Positions 33,566 through 41,920 of a DNA stretch of 64,000 nucleotides are shown piece after piece (the stretch's first letter is position 1; each line of letters starts with the position of its first letter). The position numbers and the translations under genes were made by a program. The notes below the pieces were generated by a model. That model was given only the letters and a program-made list of their open reading frames with translations, was not told where the DNA came from and ran no database searches. This DNA is from Aliitabrizicola sp041905595 (GTDB lineage Bacteria > Pseudomonadota > Alphaproteobacteria > Rhodobacterales > Rhodobacteraceae): the NCBI GenBank assembly GCA_041905595.1, contig JAYRKT010000006.1, positions 94,733 to 158,732 of the forward strand. Direction: 5' to 3'.

Positions 33566-36500
33566 TCAGCCGCGCTGTTTTGCGATGGCGGCCAACAGCA
33601 ACTCCTGCCGCCGCAGCGCCCGGATCAGCGCCTTGCAGCAGTCGTCGCCCCCGGGTCGGCCCCCGCCGCCACCCTCTTCCTTGCCGTCACCGTCGCCTCC
33701 GCCCGGCGGGCGGCGCGGATCGAGGACGGGCTTGGTGCGGTGCACCTCGCGGTGGAAGGGATGGCTGCCCTGCATGCCGTCGGCGATGAACGTCAGCTGG
33801 TAGTTTCCCGCGATCCAGGTCTGGGTGAAGGTCCCGCCGTAATCGCCATCCTCGGCCTGTCCATCCTGATGCGCGCCATCGTCGATCAGCGTCAGGATGC
33901 TGAGCTGGCCGTTCGGCGCCTCGACCCTGACCTTGACCGTGGCCCCCTTCACCGGCAGGTCCGCCTCGCTCAGGACGGCGTTCAGCCGGATCGGATCGCC
34001 GACATACTTGGTCGCCGGATCGACATAGGGCTGCAGCCGCAGGTTCGATCCCGCACCGATGGCAATGCCGTAGTCGACGGGGTCCTTCAGCTTGAAGCAG
34101 CGCTTGGGCAGGAAACCGTTGTCGGAGCCGCCGCCTTCCTTGCCGCCGACCTCGCCCGAGCAGGCATAGCCGTCGTGATGCACCCAGACGGTCCACAGGC
34201 CGACATAGCGATCCGGCTCCTTGTTGGGGAAGAAGAACTCGACGAAACGCGCGGTCGGGGTCGAGCGGTAGCGCACCGAAAAGCCCGGTGGCAGGGAGCT
34301 GCCGGAAAGGATTTCACCTTTCGGGCTTTCGATATGGAAGGGTAGCCGTTTGCCCGGCATGTCATAGACCACGACCATCGCGTTCACGTCGCCCGGAAGC
34401 ACGTTGAACTCGTGCGGATGCTTGTCGCCTGCCAGGATCGTGTAGAACGGGTCCGAGATCTGCGACAGACCGGCCGTCTCCATGAAGATCTGGGTGAAGT
34501 ATTTCTCGAGCAGGAACCAGTTCTTGCCGGTCAGGTCCTGCGCGCCCTGGTAACTCGCCCCCGTCGCGGTGGCGATGGTGGTCAGGACCCCCGAACTGAT
34601 CTGCCCCGGCTGGCCGATGCCGATGGCATAGGTCTTGTCCGTGATCGCCAGCGGGTCGGAATCCTGCGGGCTGTTATCGGGACGGCGCATCCCGTCGGCA
34701 GCATCGGCGCCGGACAGCGACAGCCAGGGGCCACTGCCGCCTTTCTGGAAGCAGCGGTTCTCCATCCCGTCGGTCAGGACGACCATCGCCTTCTTCAGTT
34801 GCGGCGGGTTGGCGGGGTGGGCTGTCGCAAGCTGCTCCATGCCAAGGATCGCGCCCCCGGCGATGTTGGTGAAGCCGTTCGGCGCAAAGGGCGGGTTGGA
34901 GAGCGCCCCCATCAGCGCGGCTCGGTTCGGCCCCGCCTCGACCATCGCCTGATGGGTCTGCGGCAGTTCGTTGAAGCCCACCACGGCGCAGCGGTCCGGG
35001 GCGGTGTCGCGCAGCATCTGGACAAGCAGCTTTGCGCCGGACAGCGCCGCCTCCATCTTGTTGCGCGACCAGGCCGGATCGTCCATCGAACCGGAGCGGT
35101 CGAGTACAAGCGATATGTCGATCGGCACCGGGTCGATGATCTCGGCCGAAAGCGGGAAATCCCAGGTCTTGGCGGCGGGTTCGTTGGTGGCGTTGTGGCC
35201 TTCGATGCGCAGGGTGGCGCCGAAGATGCCGTTGGCCCCGTCAGCGAAGAAGCCGACCGCGACCGGTTGCACCGGATTGCCCACCGGGCCCGGGCCGCAA
35301 CGGGCTGAAGGCAGGACCGAATAGGCGCGCGAGGCCGGCGCGTCGGTGATGTCGTGCTCGGGCAGGACCAGTCCGAAATTCGCCGCCTGCGCCGGGTTCG
35401 CGCCCGCGACGATGCGGGCGGTGAAGGTCAGGTCATCATCGCCGGTATTGGTGATCTCGATGAAACGAACGGTGCGGAAGCCGCGCTCGATCTTGCCGAA
35501 GGTCAGGGGCGCGATCGCCGGAACTGAGATCGCCGCGTTCGGGATGCAGCCCGCGCCCGTGCAGTGGATGGTGCGGGGAGTGCCCGCAGAGGGGGTGACG
35601 GTGATGTCCCGGGGCGTCGATGCGCCGTCAGTCGTGGTGGTGAAGGCCACGTTCTGCGCCGCCGTCGTCGCCCCGACCGCCAGGGCCAGCCCGGCGACGG
35701 GAGCCCAGGTGAAATCCGATCCTCCGGGCGGGGCGGCGATGGCGATGGTGACGTTCAGATCGCCGTTGTTGGTGACGGTGAAGCTCTTGTTGGCGGTGCC
35801 GGGCGGGATCGGCACGGTGCCGAAGGCCAGCGCGCTGACCGAGGTGGCAATCGAGGCCACGGCGGCCCGCGCCTTGCCCTTGCAGGAAATGACACTGTCG
35901 CCAGTCGCCGGGGTGCGGGTGATGGTCAGGTCACGCTGGATATTGCTGGAGGGCGATGCAGGCGCAAAGACGATGTCGATGGTCATCGTCTCGGTCGGGG
36001 CCAGCACCTTGGGGAACTTCGCGACCGAGGCGGCCGTAAGCGAGAAGGGGGCGTTGTTGGCGACGCCGTTGATGGTGATGCAGTCGCTGCCATCGTTCTT
36101 CAGGGTCACGGTGCGGGTGGTAGTGGCGAGCGCGGGATTGCTTGCCCCCAGCACCGCCTCGCCGAAATCGACCGTCCCGCCGACGACTTTGGCGCTGCCG
36201 TTCGGGCGTGGCCCGGTTGTCTCGTCGCTGAACCCCGAATTGGGGTGGTGCATGATGAGCTGGCTGGCTGTGATTTCGGCCGACAAGGTGCCGTTGATAC
36301 CGGATACGACATTCGGGCCAGGCAGGACGACGGCGCCATTGTCGCTGCGGCAGATGGCAAAGTTCTTAACCTCGTTCACCGTTGTCGTCGGTGCCCAGAT
36401 GAAGACGAGGCTGCCATTGCCGGGGCTGGCCGAGAGGTTGGGCAGGCCGGTGCCGCTTGAGACGCTGCTTTGCGTCAGCAACGGGGTCAGTCCGGGCGTG

Positions 36501-36763
36501 CTGCCCGAAACGGTGAAGTCCACGATCGACAGAAAGCGGTCGAAGATTCCCGGGCCTCCGTCTATCCGCAGAAGCGCGACGAATCCCGATCCGAAGACCG
36601 CACTGCGGAAATCTCCGTTCAGGACGAGAGCATTCGGGTAGGCCGAGTGGCCAACCGAAATGTTGGACGCGGTCCGGGTGATCGTAATCGCCCCGGAGTT
36701 GAAATTTGCAGTCGTGAAGGCGACGTTCGAAAATGTGCCGTTGGACAGGTTGAGACAGGGCAT
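33566..36763 (-). CDS. Large von Willebrand factor A protein with repeated anchor-D-like beta domains
   Basis: 1065 residues. The N-terminal 190 residues are Gly/Ser/Thr-rich beta structure. Three repeats of a choice-of-anchor-D/ASH-like module follow (about 195-300, 300-405, 410-520; e.g. LAFGTVPIPPGTANKSFTVTNNGD). The VWA domain (about 550-745) has the metal site DRSGSM. Near the C-terminus is a beta-sandwich-like segment (about 900-1005), then a Gly/Pro-rich linker and a helical tail with CC. No signal peptide is visible, though the build suggests an adhesin or envelope protein. GGAGGAAG precedes the ATG. Function is unknown. Confidence 0.8.
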   Translation of the reverse strand: MPCLNLSNGTFSNVAFTTANFNSGAITITRTASNISVGHSAYPNALVLNGDFRSAVFGSGFVALLRIDGGPGIFDRFLSIVDFTVSGSTPGLTPLLTQSSVSSGTGLPNLSASPGNGSLVFIWAPTTTVNEVKNFAICRSDNGAVVLPGPNVVSGINGTLSAEITASQLIMHHPNSGFSDETTGPRPNGSAKVVGGTVDFGEAVLGASNPALATTTRTVTLKNDGSDCITINGVANNAPFSLTAASVAKFPKVLAPTETMTIDIVFAPASPSSNIQRDLTITRTPATGDSVISCKGKARAAVASIATSVSALAFGTVPIPPGTANKSFTVTNNGDLNVTIAIAAPPGGSDFTWAPVAGLALAVGATTAAQNVAFTTTTDGASTPRDITVTPSAGTPRTIHCTGAGCIPNAAISVPAIAPLTFGKIERGFRTVRFIEITNTGDDDLTFTARIVAGANPAQAANFGLVLPEHDITDAPASRAYSVLPSARCGPGPVGNPVQPVAVGFFADGANGIFGATLRIEGHNATNEPAAKTWDFPLSAEIIDPVPIDISLVLDRSGSMDDPAWSRNKMEAALSGAKLLVQMLRDTAPDRCAVVGFNELPQTHQAMVEAGPNRAALMGALSNPPFAPNGFTNIAGGAILGMEQLATAHPANPPQLKKAMVVLTDGMENRCFQKGGSGPWLSLSGADAADGMRRPDNSPQDSDPLAITDKTYAIGIGQPGQISSGVLTTIATATGASYQGAQDLTGKNWFLLEKYFTQIFMETAGLSQISDPFYTILAGDKHPHEFNVLPGDVNAMVVVYDMPGKRLPFHIESPKGEILSGSSLPPGFSVRYRSTPTARFVEFFFPNKEPDRYVGLWTVWVHHDGYACSGEVGGKEGGGSDNGFLPKRCFKLKDPVDYGIAIGAGSNLRLQPYVDPATKYVGDPIRLNAVLSEADLPVKGATVKVRVEAPNGQLSILTLIDDGAHQDGQAEDGDYGGTFTQTWIAGNYQLTFIADGMQGSHPFHREVHRTKPVLDPRRPPGGGDGDGKEEGGGGGRPGGDDCCKALIRALRRQELLLAAIAKQRG

Positions 36764-36952
36764 GGCGACTTCCTCCGGTCGGAATGACTGGTTCGGGAAA
36801 ACGTGGATTTACAGGGCTTTGGCAAAAGGTCTTCACAAACAAGTCTACGCATTCCACGGGAGGGGTCAACGCGGAAGACGTGAAGGATTTCAGAGGTTTG
36901 ACGCGACTCTCACGTTGCCTTGCGGCCTCGGGGTCGCGCAACCGGGGGTCGT

Positions 36953-38275
36953 TCAGGGGCGAATGTAATGCAGCCCGGTGAAGCGCTGGCGCAGCGCCGC
37001 CGTTCGCGGGGCCACGTCCTCGGGCCGATTGGCGCGCAGCCCCTCGGCGATGAGCGCGGCAAGCGCCGGGGCGTCGGCGGGGGTCACGCCGCGGCGGACG
37101 AGTTCCGGGGTGCCGATGCGCAAGCCGTTCATGTCGCCCGGCACGTCGGCGATAGGCAGGCCAATGCCGCAGGCGAGGAACCCGGCGCGGCGCAGGGTCT
37201 TCGACGCCGCCTGACCGCCGCCAAAGGCCGCGGCCTCGATGGCGAACTGGTGCGATTGCGTCGCGCCGCGGTCGGCGGCGAAGACCGGCAGGCCCAGAGT
37301 GGAGAGTTCGTTCGCGAGGGCCTGTGAGAGGTCGATCATCGCTTGCGCATAGGCCGGGCCGAAGGCGCGCCAGTCGAGCAGCGTGATCGCCAGCCCCGCC
37401 GATTTGGCCGCGTCGAAATTGGCGGTCAGGCCGGGGAAGGCGATGGCATCGAGCCGTTCGGCGATCGCGGCATCGTTGGTGACGATCAGGCCACCGGCGG
37501 GGCCGCCGAGGCTCTTGTAGGTGCTCATCGTCATCAGATGCGCGCCTTCCTCCAGCGGGTTAGGCCAGGCCTTGCCGGCGATGATCCCGCATTGGTGGGC
37601 GGCGTCGAACAGCACCTTCGCGCCGACCTCATCGGCAATCGCACGGATCTCGCGCACCGGGTGGGGAAAAAGGTTCAAGCTTCCGCCGATGGTGATGATC
37701 TTCGGCGTCACCTTTCGGGCGAGGTCGCGCAGCGCGTCGAGATCCACCGTATAGCCGTCGGCGTTGACCGGGGCGGGGTGGGTCACCAGCCCGTAAAGCC
37801 CCGCGCAGCCCGCCTGGTGGTGGGTGACGTGCCCGCCGACCGCCGCCGGGGGCGCGATGATCGCATCGCCGGGTTTCGCCAGCGCCATGAAGCCGTAGAG
37901 GTTGGCCAGCGCGCCTGAGCCGACGCGGATTTCGGCATGGGTCGCGCCGAAGACCTCGGCCGCGAGCTCGGCGGCGATCACCTCGATCTCCTCGATCGCC
38001 TCCAGCCCCATCTCGTACTTGTCGCCCGGATAGCCGAGCGAGGGGCGGCTGCCGATGCCGCGCGCCAGCGCCGCCTCGGCCTTCGGGTTCATCACGTTGG
38101 TCGCGGGGTTGAGGTTGAAGCACTCCACGTCGTGGATTTCGAGGTTGCGGCGGATCAGCGCCTCGATCCGGGCATCAACGGCGGCGTCACTGGCCTGCGC
38201 GGTTTCCCCGGCGATGGATTGGACACGGGTCTCGCACAGGTCGGGAACCCAGGGACGGCGGGCGAGGGTGGTCAT
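36953..38275 (-). CDS. GlyA-like PLP-dependent serine/2-methylserine hydroxymethyltransferase family protein
   Basis: 440 residues, fold type I. The PLP lysine sits in MSTYKSLGGPAGG, where classical SHMT has TTHKT, so this is a divergent paralogue. Other family parts include SRPSLGYPGDKYEMG, GSGALANLYGFMAL and FDAAHQCGIIAG. Possible roles are serine/glycine exchange or 2-methylserine hydroxymethyl transfer; the sequence cannot decide. AAGGAG precedes the ATG and lies within an inverted repeat. It is divergent from a GcvA-like LysR that probably regulates it. Confidence 0.8.
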   Translation of the reverse strand: MTTLARRPWVPDLCETRVQSIAGETAQASDAAVDARIEALIRRNLEIHDVECFNLNPATNVMNPKAEAALARGIGSRPSLGYPGDKYEMGLEAIEEIEVIAAELAAEVFGATHAEIRVGSGALANLYGFMALAKPGDAIIAPPAAVGGHVTHHQAGCAGLYGLVTHPAPVNADGYTVDLDALRDLARKVTPKIITIGGSLNLFPHPVREIRAIADEVGAKVLFDAAHQCGIIAGKAWPNPLEEGAHLMTMSTYKSLGGPAGGLIVTNDAAIAERLDAIAFPGLTANFDAAKSAGLAITLLDWRAFGPAYAQAMIDLSQALANELSTLGLPVFAADRGATQSHQFAIEAAAFGGGQAASKTLRRAGFLACGIGLPIADVPGDMNGLRIGTPELVRRGVTPADAPALAALIAEGLRANRPEDVAPRTAALRQRFTGLHYIRP

Positions 38276-38283
38276 GGCGGCGC

Positions 38284-38306
38284 TCCTTCTTGGCTTGCAA
38301 GAAGGA
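38284..38306. promoter_or_regulatory. Perfect 9-base inverted repeat at the SHMT-like gene's ribosome site
   Basis: TCCTTCTTG (38284-38292) and CAAGAAGGA (38298-38306) are separated by 5 bases. It lies in the 99-base divergent region between the SHMT-like gene and the LysR gene, and one arm contains the SHMT-like ribosome site (AAGAAGGA on the minus strand). It could be a LysR-type operator or an RNA hairpin that hides the ribosome site, or both. Confidence 0.55.
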
Positions 38307-38374
38307 AAGCCGAAGCGGCGCTTGCGGGCAATTCAGTTTTGCGGAAATCTAGGGTCAGGAAAATTGAGGCTCAA

Positions 38375-39241
38375 ATGGCCGTCGCGCCGCCGAAACCCAA
38401 GGACCTTTCGCTGACGGCGCTTCGCGCGTTCGAGGCGGCGGCGCGGCTGAAAGGGTTCGCGGCGGCGGCCGAGGAGTTGGGCGTGTCGCCGGGTGCGGTG
38501 ACGGCGCATGTCAAGGCGCTGGAGGACCGGCTGGGCGCAGTGCTGTTCCAGCGCGACGCCAAAGGGGTGCGATTGACGGCGCTTGGCCAGCGGGTGCTGC
38601 CGGCCCTGTCCGAGGCATTCGACCATCTGGCGGCGGCAAGCCATCATTTGCAGGCCGAGGCCACGCCGCAGCTCGTGCACATCGCCACGCTGCCCGCCAT
38701 CGCCCAGTTCTGGCTGTCGCCGCGCCTGCCGGAGCTGCGCCGGATCGCCCCGGAAATCTCGGTTTCGATCACCGCGATGGAGGCGCCACCGAACCTGAAA
38801 CGCGCGCCTTACGATCTGTGCCTGTTCTTTGGCGGGACGCAGGGAAAGGTGTTGGCCGAGGACGTCATTTTCCCGGTCTGCGCGCCGTCGGTCGCGGCGC
38901 GACTCCATTCGGTGGCCGGACTGGCGGACGTCCCCTGCCTGTCCGACACGGCATGGTCTGAGGATTGGGCAGCGTGGCTCGCCAAGGCGCGGCCCCAGGG
39001 CGGCGTAACCCCGCGCGGGCCTGCCTATTCGCTTTATGCGCTGGCGGTCGAGGAAGCGGTCAACGGTGCCGGCGTGCTGATCGGGCACGAGGCGCTGGTG
39101 GCGCGGCATCTGGCCGCAGGGCGGCTGGTCGCGCCCTTTGCCGAACGTGCCACGACAGGGCGCAGCCTGCGGTTGTGGTCCGCGCCCCCGGCAGGTCCGG
39201 CGGCGCGGCGGGTCATGCGCTGGCTGACGGAAACCGCCTGA
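38375..39241 (+). CDS. LysR-family transcriptional regulator, GcvA-like
   Basis: 288 residues. The winged helix (about 8-67) reads LRAFEAAARLKGFAAAAEEL...VTAHVKALEDRLGAVLFQR, and the remainder is the periplasmic-binding-like effector domain. The GcvA subgroup often controls glycine or amino-acid enzymes, consistent with the divergent GlyA-like gene. The ATG at 38375 has GAGG upstream. The next gene is converging: its stop is directly adjacent (39242). Confidence 0.9.
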   Translation: MAVAPPKPKDLSLTALRAFEAAARLKGFAAAAEELGVSPGAVTAHVKALEDRLGAVLFQRDAKGVRLTALGQRVLPALSEAFDHLAAASHHLQAEATPQLVHIATLPAIAQFWLSPRLPELRRIAPEISVSITAMEAPPNLKRAPYDLCLFFGGTQGKVLAEDVIFPVCAPSVAARLHSVAGLADVPCLSDTAWSEDWAAWLAKARPQGGVTPRGPAYSLYALAVEEAVNGAGVLIGHEALVARHLAAGRLVAPFAERATTGRSLRLWSAPPAGPAARRVMRWLTETA

Positions 39242-40348
39242 TCAGCCCTGCCACTCGCTCGCCTTGTATTGTGACTTGTACAGCCATTCCGGGTTGATCT
39301 CGACCCCCCAGCCCGGTGCGTCGCTGACGATCGCGTGGCCGTCCTCGATGCGGTAGGGGTCGCCAAGGAAAAGCCCGTCCTGCCACGGGTAGTAATCCAG
39401 CCCCTCGATCGAGAATTCCAGATACTTGCCCGCATTCGGGATCGCGCGGAGCAGGTGCATCGTGCACATGGTCACGAGGCCGAGATTCGCGGCATGGGGG
39501 GTGACGGGCAGGCCGGCCGCCTCGGCCATCCGGCAAACCGTGAGCGTGCGGTTCATCCCGCCCAGATACATCACGTCGGGCTGGACGATGTCGACGACAT
39601 GGGTGTCGATCATGGTTTTCCAGGCGGTGAACTCGCAATCCTGCTCGCCGCCCGCCACGTCGATCTTGAGCGCCTCTCGCACTTCGCGGGTTTGATCGAA
39701 CTCCCAATAGGGGCAGGGCTCCTCGAAATGGCCGATACCCTCGTCCTCGAGCAGGCGACCGACCTCGATGGCACGTTTCGGCGAATAGCAGGAATTGCCG
39801 TCCACAAGCTTGTCGATACCGTCGCCGAGCGCCCGGGCGACAAGCGGCACAATCGCCTCGGTCCGGCCTGGCCATTCATCCTGGTCACGGCCCGTCTCGG
39901 CTCCCACGCGCCACTTGAAGGCGGTGAACCCCTTTTCGTCGCGCAGCTTCAGAAAGCGGTCCCGCTCGGCTTCCGGCGTGATGTCGCGCTTCATCGAGCT
40001 CGCATAGGCCCTGATCTTTCCCGGCGTTCCGCCCAGAAGCTCGACCACCGGCTTGCCGGCGACCTTTCCGCGCATGTCCCAGAGCGCGGTATCAAGACCG
40101 GTCGTGGCGCGGCGCAGGTAGGAGCCGGGGAACTTGTGCTCTTTCTCGTTGATCTTCAGCAGCGTGTCCGCGTGATCCATCGCATCCGATCCGAGCGCAT
40201 AGGGCGCGACCTGGCGGTGCAGGATCTCGCACGTGATGTCGGCATTGTAGGTCGAAACCTGTCCCCAGCCCTGGTCCCCGGTATCGGTCGTCACGCGGAC
40301 AAACCCCATGAAGGGGGTGCAGAAAGTCTCGAGCTTGCGGATTTTCAT
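39242..40348 (-). CDS. Mandelate racemase/muconate lactonizing enzyme family dehydratase-like protein
   Basis: 368 residues, enolase superfamily. The catalytic set looks like the mandelate-racemase subgroup: FKWRVG carries the KxR site, metal ligands appear in VDGNS, FEEP and GEQD, and a dyad is formed by the Asp of VDIVQPD and H285 (PHAAN). This combination is usual for sugar-acid dehydratases or racemases. Substrate is unknown. It is divergent from a PotD-type binding protein, which may import its substrate; the two may act together, as is common for this family. A 9-base inverted repeat lies about 35 bases upstream of its ATG. Confidence 0.85.
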   Translation of the reverse strand: MKIRKLETFCTPFMGFVRVTTDTGDQGWGQVSTYNADITCEILHRQVAPYALGSDAMDHADTLLKINEKEHKFPGSYLRRATTGLDTALWDMRGKVAGKPVVELLGGTPGKIRAYASSMKRDITPEAERDRFLKLRDEKGFTAFKWRVGAETGRDQDEWPGRTEAIVPLVARALGDGIDKLVDGNSCYSPKRAIEVGRLLEDEGIGHFEEPCPYWEFDQTREVREALKIDVAGGEQDCEFTAWKTMIDTHVVDIVQPDVMYLGGMNRTLTVCRMAEAAGLPVTPHAANLGLVTMCTMHLLRAIPNAGKYLEFSIEGLDYYPWQDGLFLGDPYRIEDGHAIVSDAPGWGVEINPEWLYKSQYKASEWQG

Positions 40349-40671
40349 GATGGGGATTCGCCTGTTGGACGGGGATTCTGCAACCGGCAGGTGAACCTGC
40401 CGGGTCGTTTCGGCGCGAGGTTATGGTGGCGGACCCAACAATCCAAGGGGCTGAACGACGGTTTCGACCGATGATGTGACGCCGCGTGAAGACCGTGATT
40501 GACAGATGTGAAACGGCAGGAAGAATGCGTTCTGCAGGCGCCTTTGCATCAGGCGCCGGATCGCTGGGGGAAAACCGCAATCGACACAAGACTGTCACAC
40601 GCGCCCTGCATGTCACAGATCGCCGTCCAAGGCGACGATGCACGCCAATTCGCAACATGGGAGTTACCTTC
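40349..40671. other. Divergent regulatory region between the enolase-family gene and the PotD-type gene
   Basis: This 323-base gap holds no supported gene. It contains a strong inverted repeat at 40384-40403 (listed separately) and an 8-base direct repeat CAGGCGCC at 40535-40542 and 40550-40557. No convincing -10/-35 pair was seen by eye. The GGGAG at 40659-40663 is the ribosome site of the next gene. Confidence 0.5.
40384..40403. promoter_or_regulatory. Perfect 9-base inverted repeat, candidate operator
   Basis: CCGGCAGGT (40384-40392) and ACCTGCCGG (40395-40403) are separated by GA. The site is about 36 bases upstream of the enolase-family ATG. A dimeric regulator could bind here; no regulator gene lies directly beside it, the nearest being the LysR at 38375. 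A leader-RNA hairpin is the alternative. Confidence 0.5.
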
Positions 40672-41808
40672 GTGAAGAAGACTGAAACAACGATGAACCG
40701 CCGCACAGTGCTCAAGGGCACGGCGATCGGGCTGGGCGCGCTGGCCGCCCCGGCCATCATTCCGCGCAGCGCGCTGGCCTCGTCAGGTGAAGTGAATTTC
40801 ATGGGCTGGGCAGGCTATTCGGTGCTCGCCGAGAAAGTTTTCCCGGCCTTCACCGAGAAGACCGGCATCAAGGTGAATTTCACCGAACAGCCGAGCCAGG
40901 ACGATTTCTTTGCCCAGGCCAAGCTGTCGATGCAGACCGGCGCCTATGACATGAGCGAACCGACGCTCGACCGCGCGCTCGGCTGGTATCAGAACGGCCT
41001 GATCCAGGGCTGGGACACCAGCAAGCTGGCGATGGACAACTACGTGACCGGCCTTGCCGACGGCTCTGCCGGCGAGCGCGCGACGGTCGACGGCAAGCGC
41101 CTGATCGTCCCCTCGGTCTGGGGCACCGAAGCGCTCGTCTACTCGACCGCCGACATGCCGCTGACCCGCGAGACCGCAAGCCTCGGCATGCTGTTCGATC
41201 CGGCCAATACGGGTAAGGTCACCGGCCGTCCGCACTCGATCCTTGCCTCCATGGGCCGCTACCTCGATAGCATCGGCCAACTGCCAAAGCCGTGGATCGA
41301 GAGCTATTCGAACCCCGACACGATGGTCCAGCTCTGGGACATCGCGCTGGCCGATGCGATCAAGGCGAAGGGCAACTTCGTTCAGTGGTGGTCGGGCGAG
41401 AACGAGGCCCAGGCCGCGTTCCTGACCAACGGCGCCGTCCTTGGCCAGTGCTGGGACTCGACCGGCTACAACCTGCGCGACCAGGGCTTCGGCTTCCTGC
41501 CGCCGAAGGAAGGTGCCTTCGCCTGGAACCAGGGTTTCGTGCTCCTGTCCAACGCGAAGAACGTCGAACAGGCCACCGAGCTTGCCAAGTGGATCTCGTC
41601 CGCCGAGGGATCGGCTGCCTGGGCGAGCGCCTTCTCGGCCAACCCGGTCGGTAAGGGCGGCATCGATCTGATGGATCCGGCGGTCGCCAAGTTCTACAAC
41701 GCCTCCTTCGACGAAGCGGCGCTGAAGAACCTCTACTGGTGGCCGAACCAGGAAGCCTGGTTTGTCGCCAAGCGCGGCGAATATGCTGACAAGCTGAAAG
41801 CTGCCTGA
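40672..41808 (+). CDS. Extracellular solute-binding protein, PotD type, with a twin-arginine signal
   Basis: 378 residues from a GTG at 40672 that has GGGAG about 8 bases upstream; an ATG at 40693 would give 371. The N-terminus MNRRTVLKGTAIGLGALAAP is a twin-arginine signal with cleavage after SALA. The mature protein resembles PotD-type proteins (NFMGWAGYSVL, FVQWWSGENEAQAAF, WISSAEGSAAW). It is the first gene of a second Pot-type import operon. A strong hairpin follows its stop. Its substrate may be the one handled by the divergent enolase-family enzyme. Confidence 0.9.
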   Translation: MKKTETTMNRRTVLKGTAIGLGALAAPAIIPRSALASSGEVNFMGWAGYSVLAEKVFPAFTEKTGIKVNFTEQPSQDDFFAQAKLSMQTGAYDMSEPTLDRALGWYQNGLIQGWDTSKLAMDNYVTGLADGSAGERATVDGKRLIVPSVWGTEALVYSTADMPLTRETASLGMLFDPANTGKVTGRPHSILASMGRYLDSIGQLPKPWIESYSNPDTMVQLWDIALADAIKAKGNFVQWWSGENEAQAAFLTNGAVLGQCWDSTGYNLRDQGFGFLPPKEGAFAWNQGFVLLSNAKNVEQATELAKWISSAEGSAAWASAFSANPVGKGGIDLMDPAVAKFYNASFDEAALKNLYWWPNQEAWFVAKRGEYADKLKAA

Positions 41809-41825
41809 TTAAGCGACAAAGGACC

Positions 41826-41857
41826 GACCCGCCGGCGCTTCGCAGCGCCGGCGGGTC
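41826..41857 (+). terminator. Strong hairpin after the second PotD-type gene
   Basis: A perfect 14-base stem (41826-41839 with 41844-41857) with the loop TCGC follows the stop by 17 bases and comes 63 bases before the ATPase gene. It lacks a T-run, so it more likely causes partial termination or stabilizes the upstream message than ends the operon. Confidence 0.7.
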
Positions 41858-41920
41858 TTGCAATGACACAAGACCAGCCAAGGCTGGCGACGATTTCAGG
41901 GAAAAGGGGCTGCGACACGC

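Noticed and set aside
40535..40557. Direct repeat CAGGCGCC
   Set aside because: Only 8 bases, GC-rich, and probably chance in this composition.
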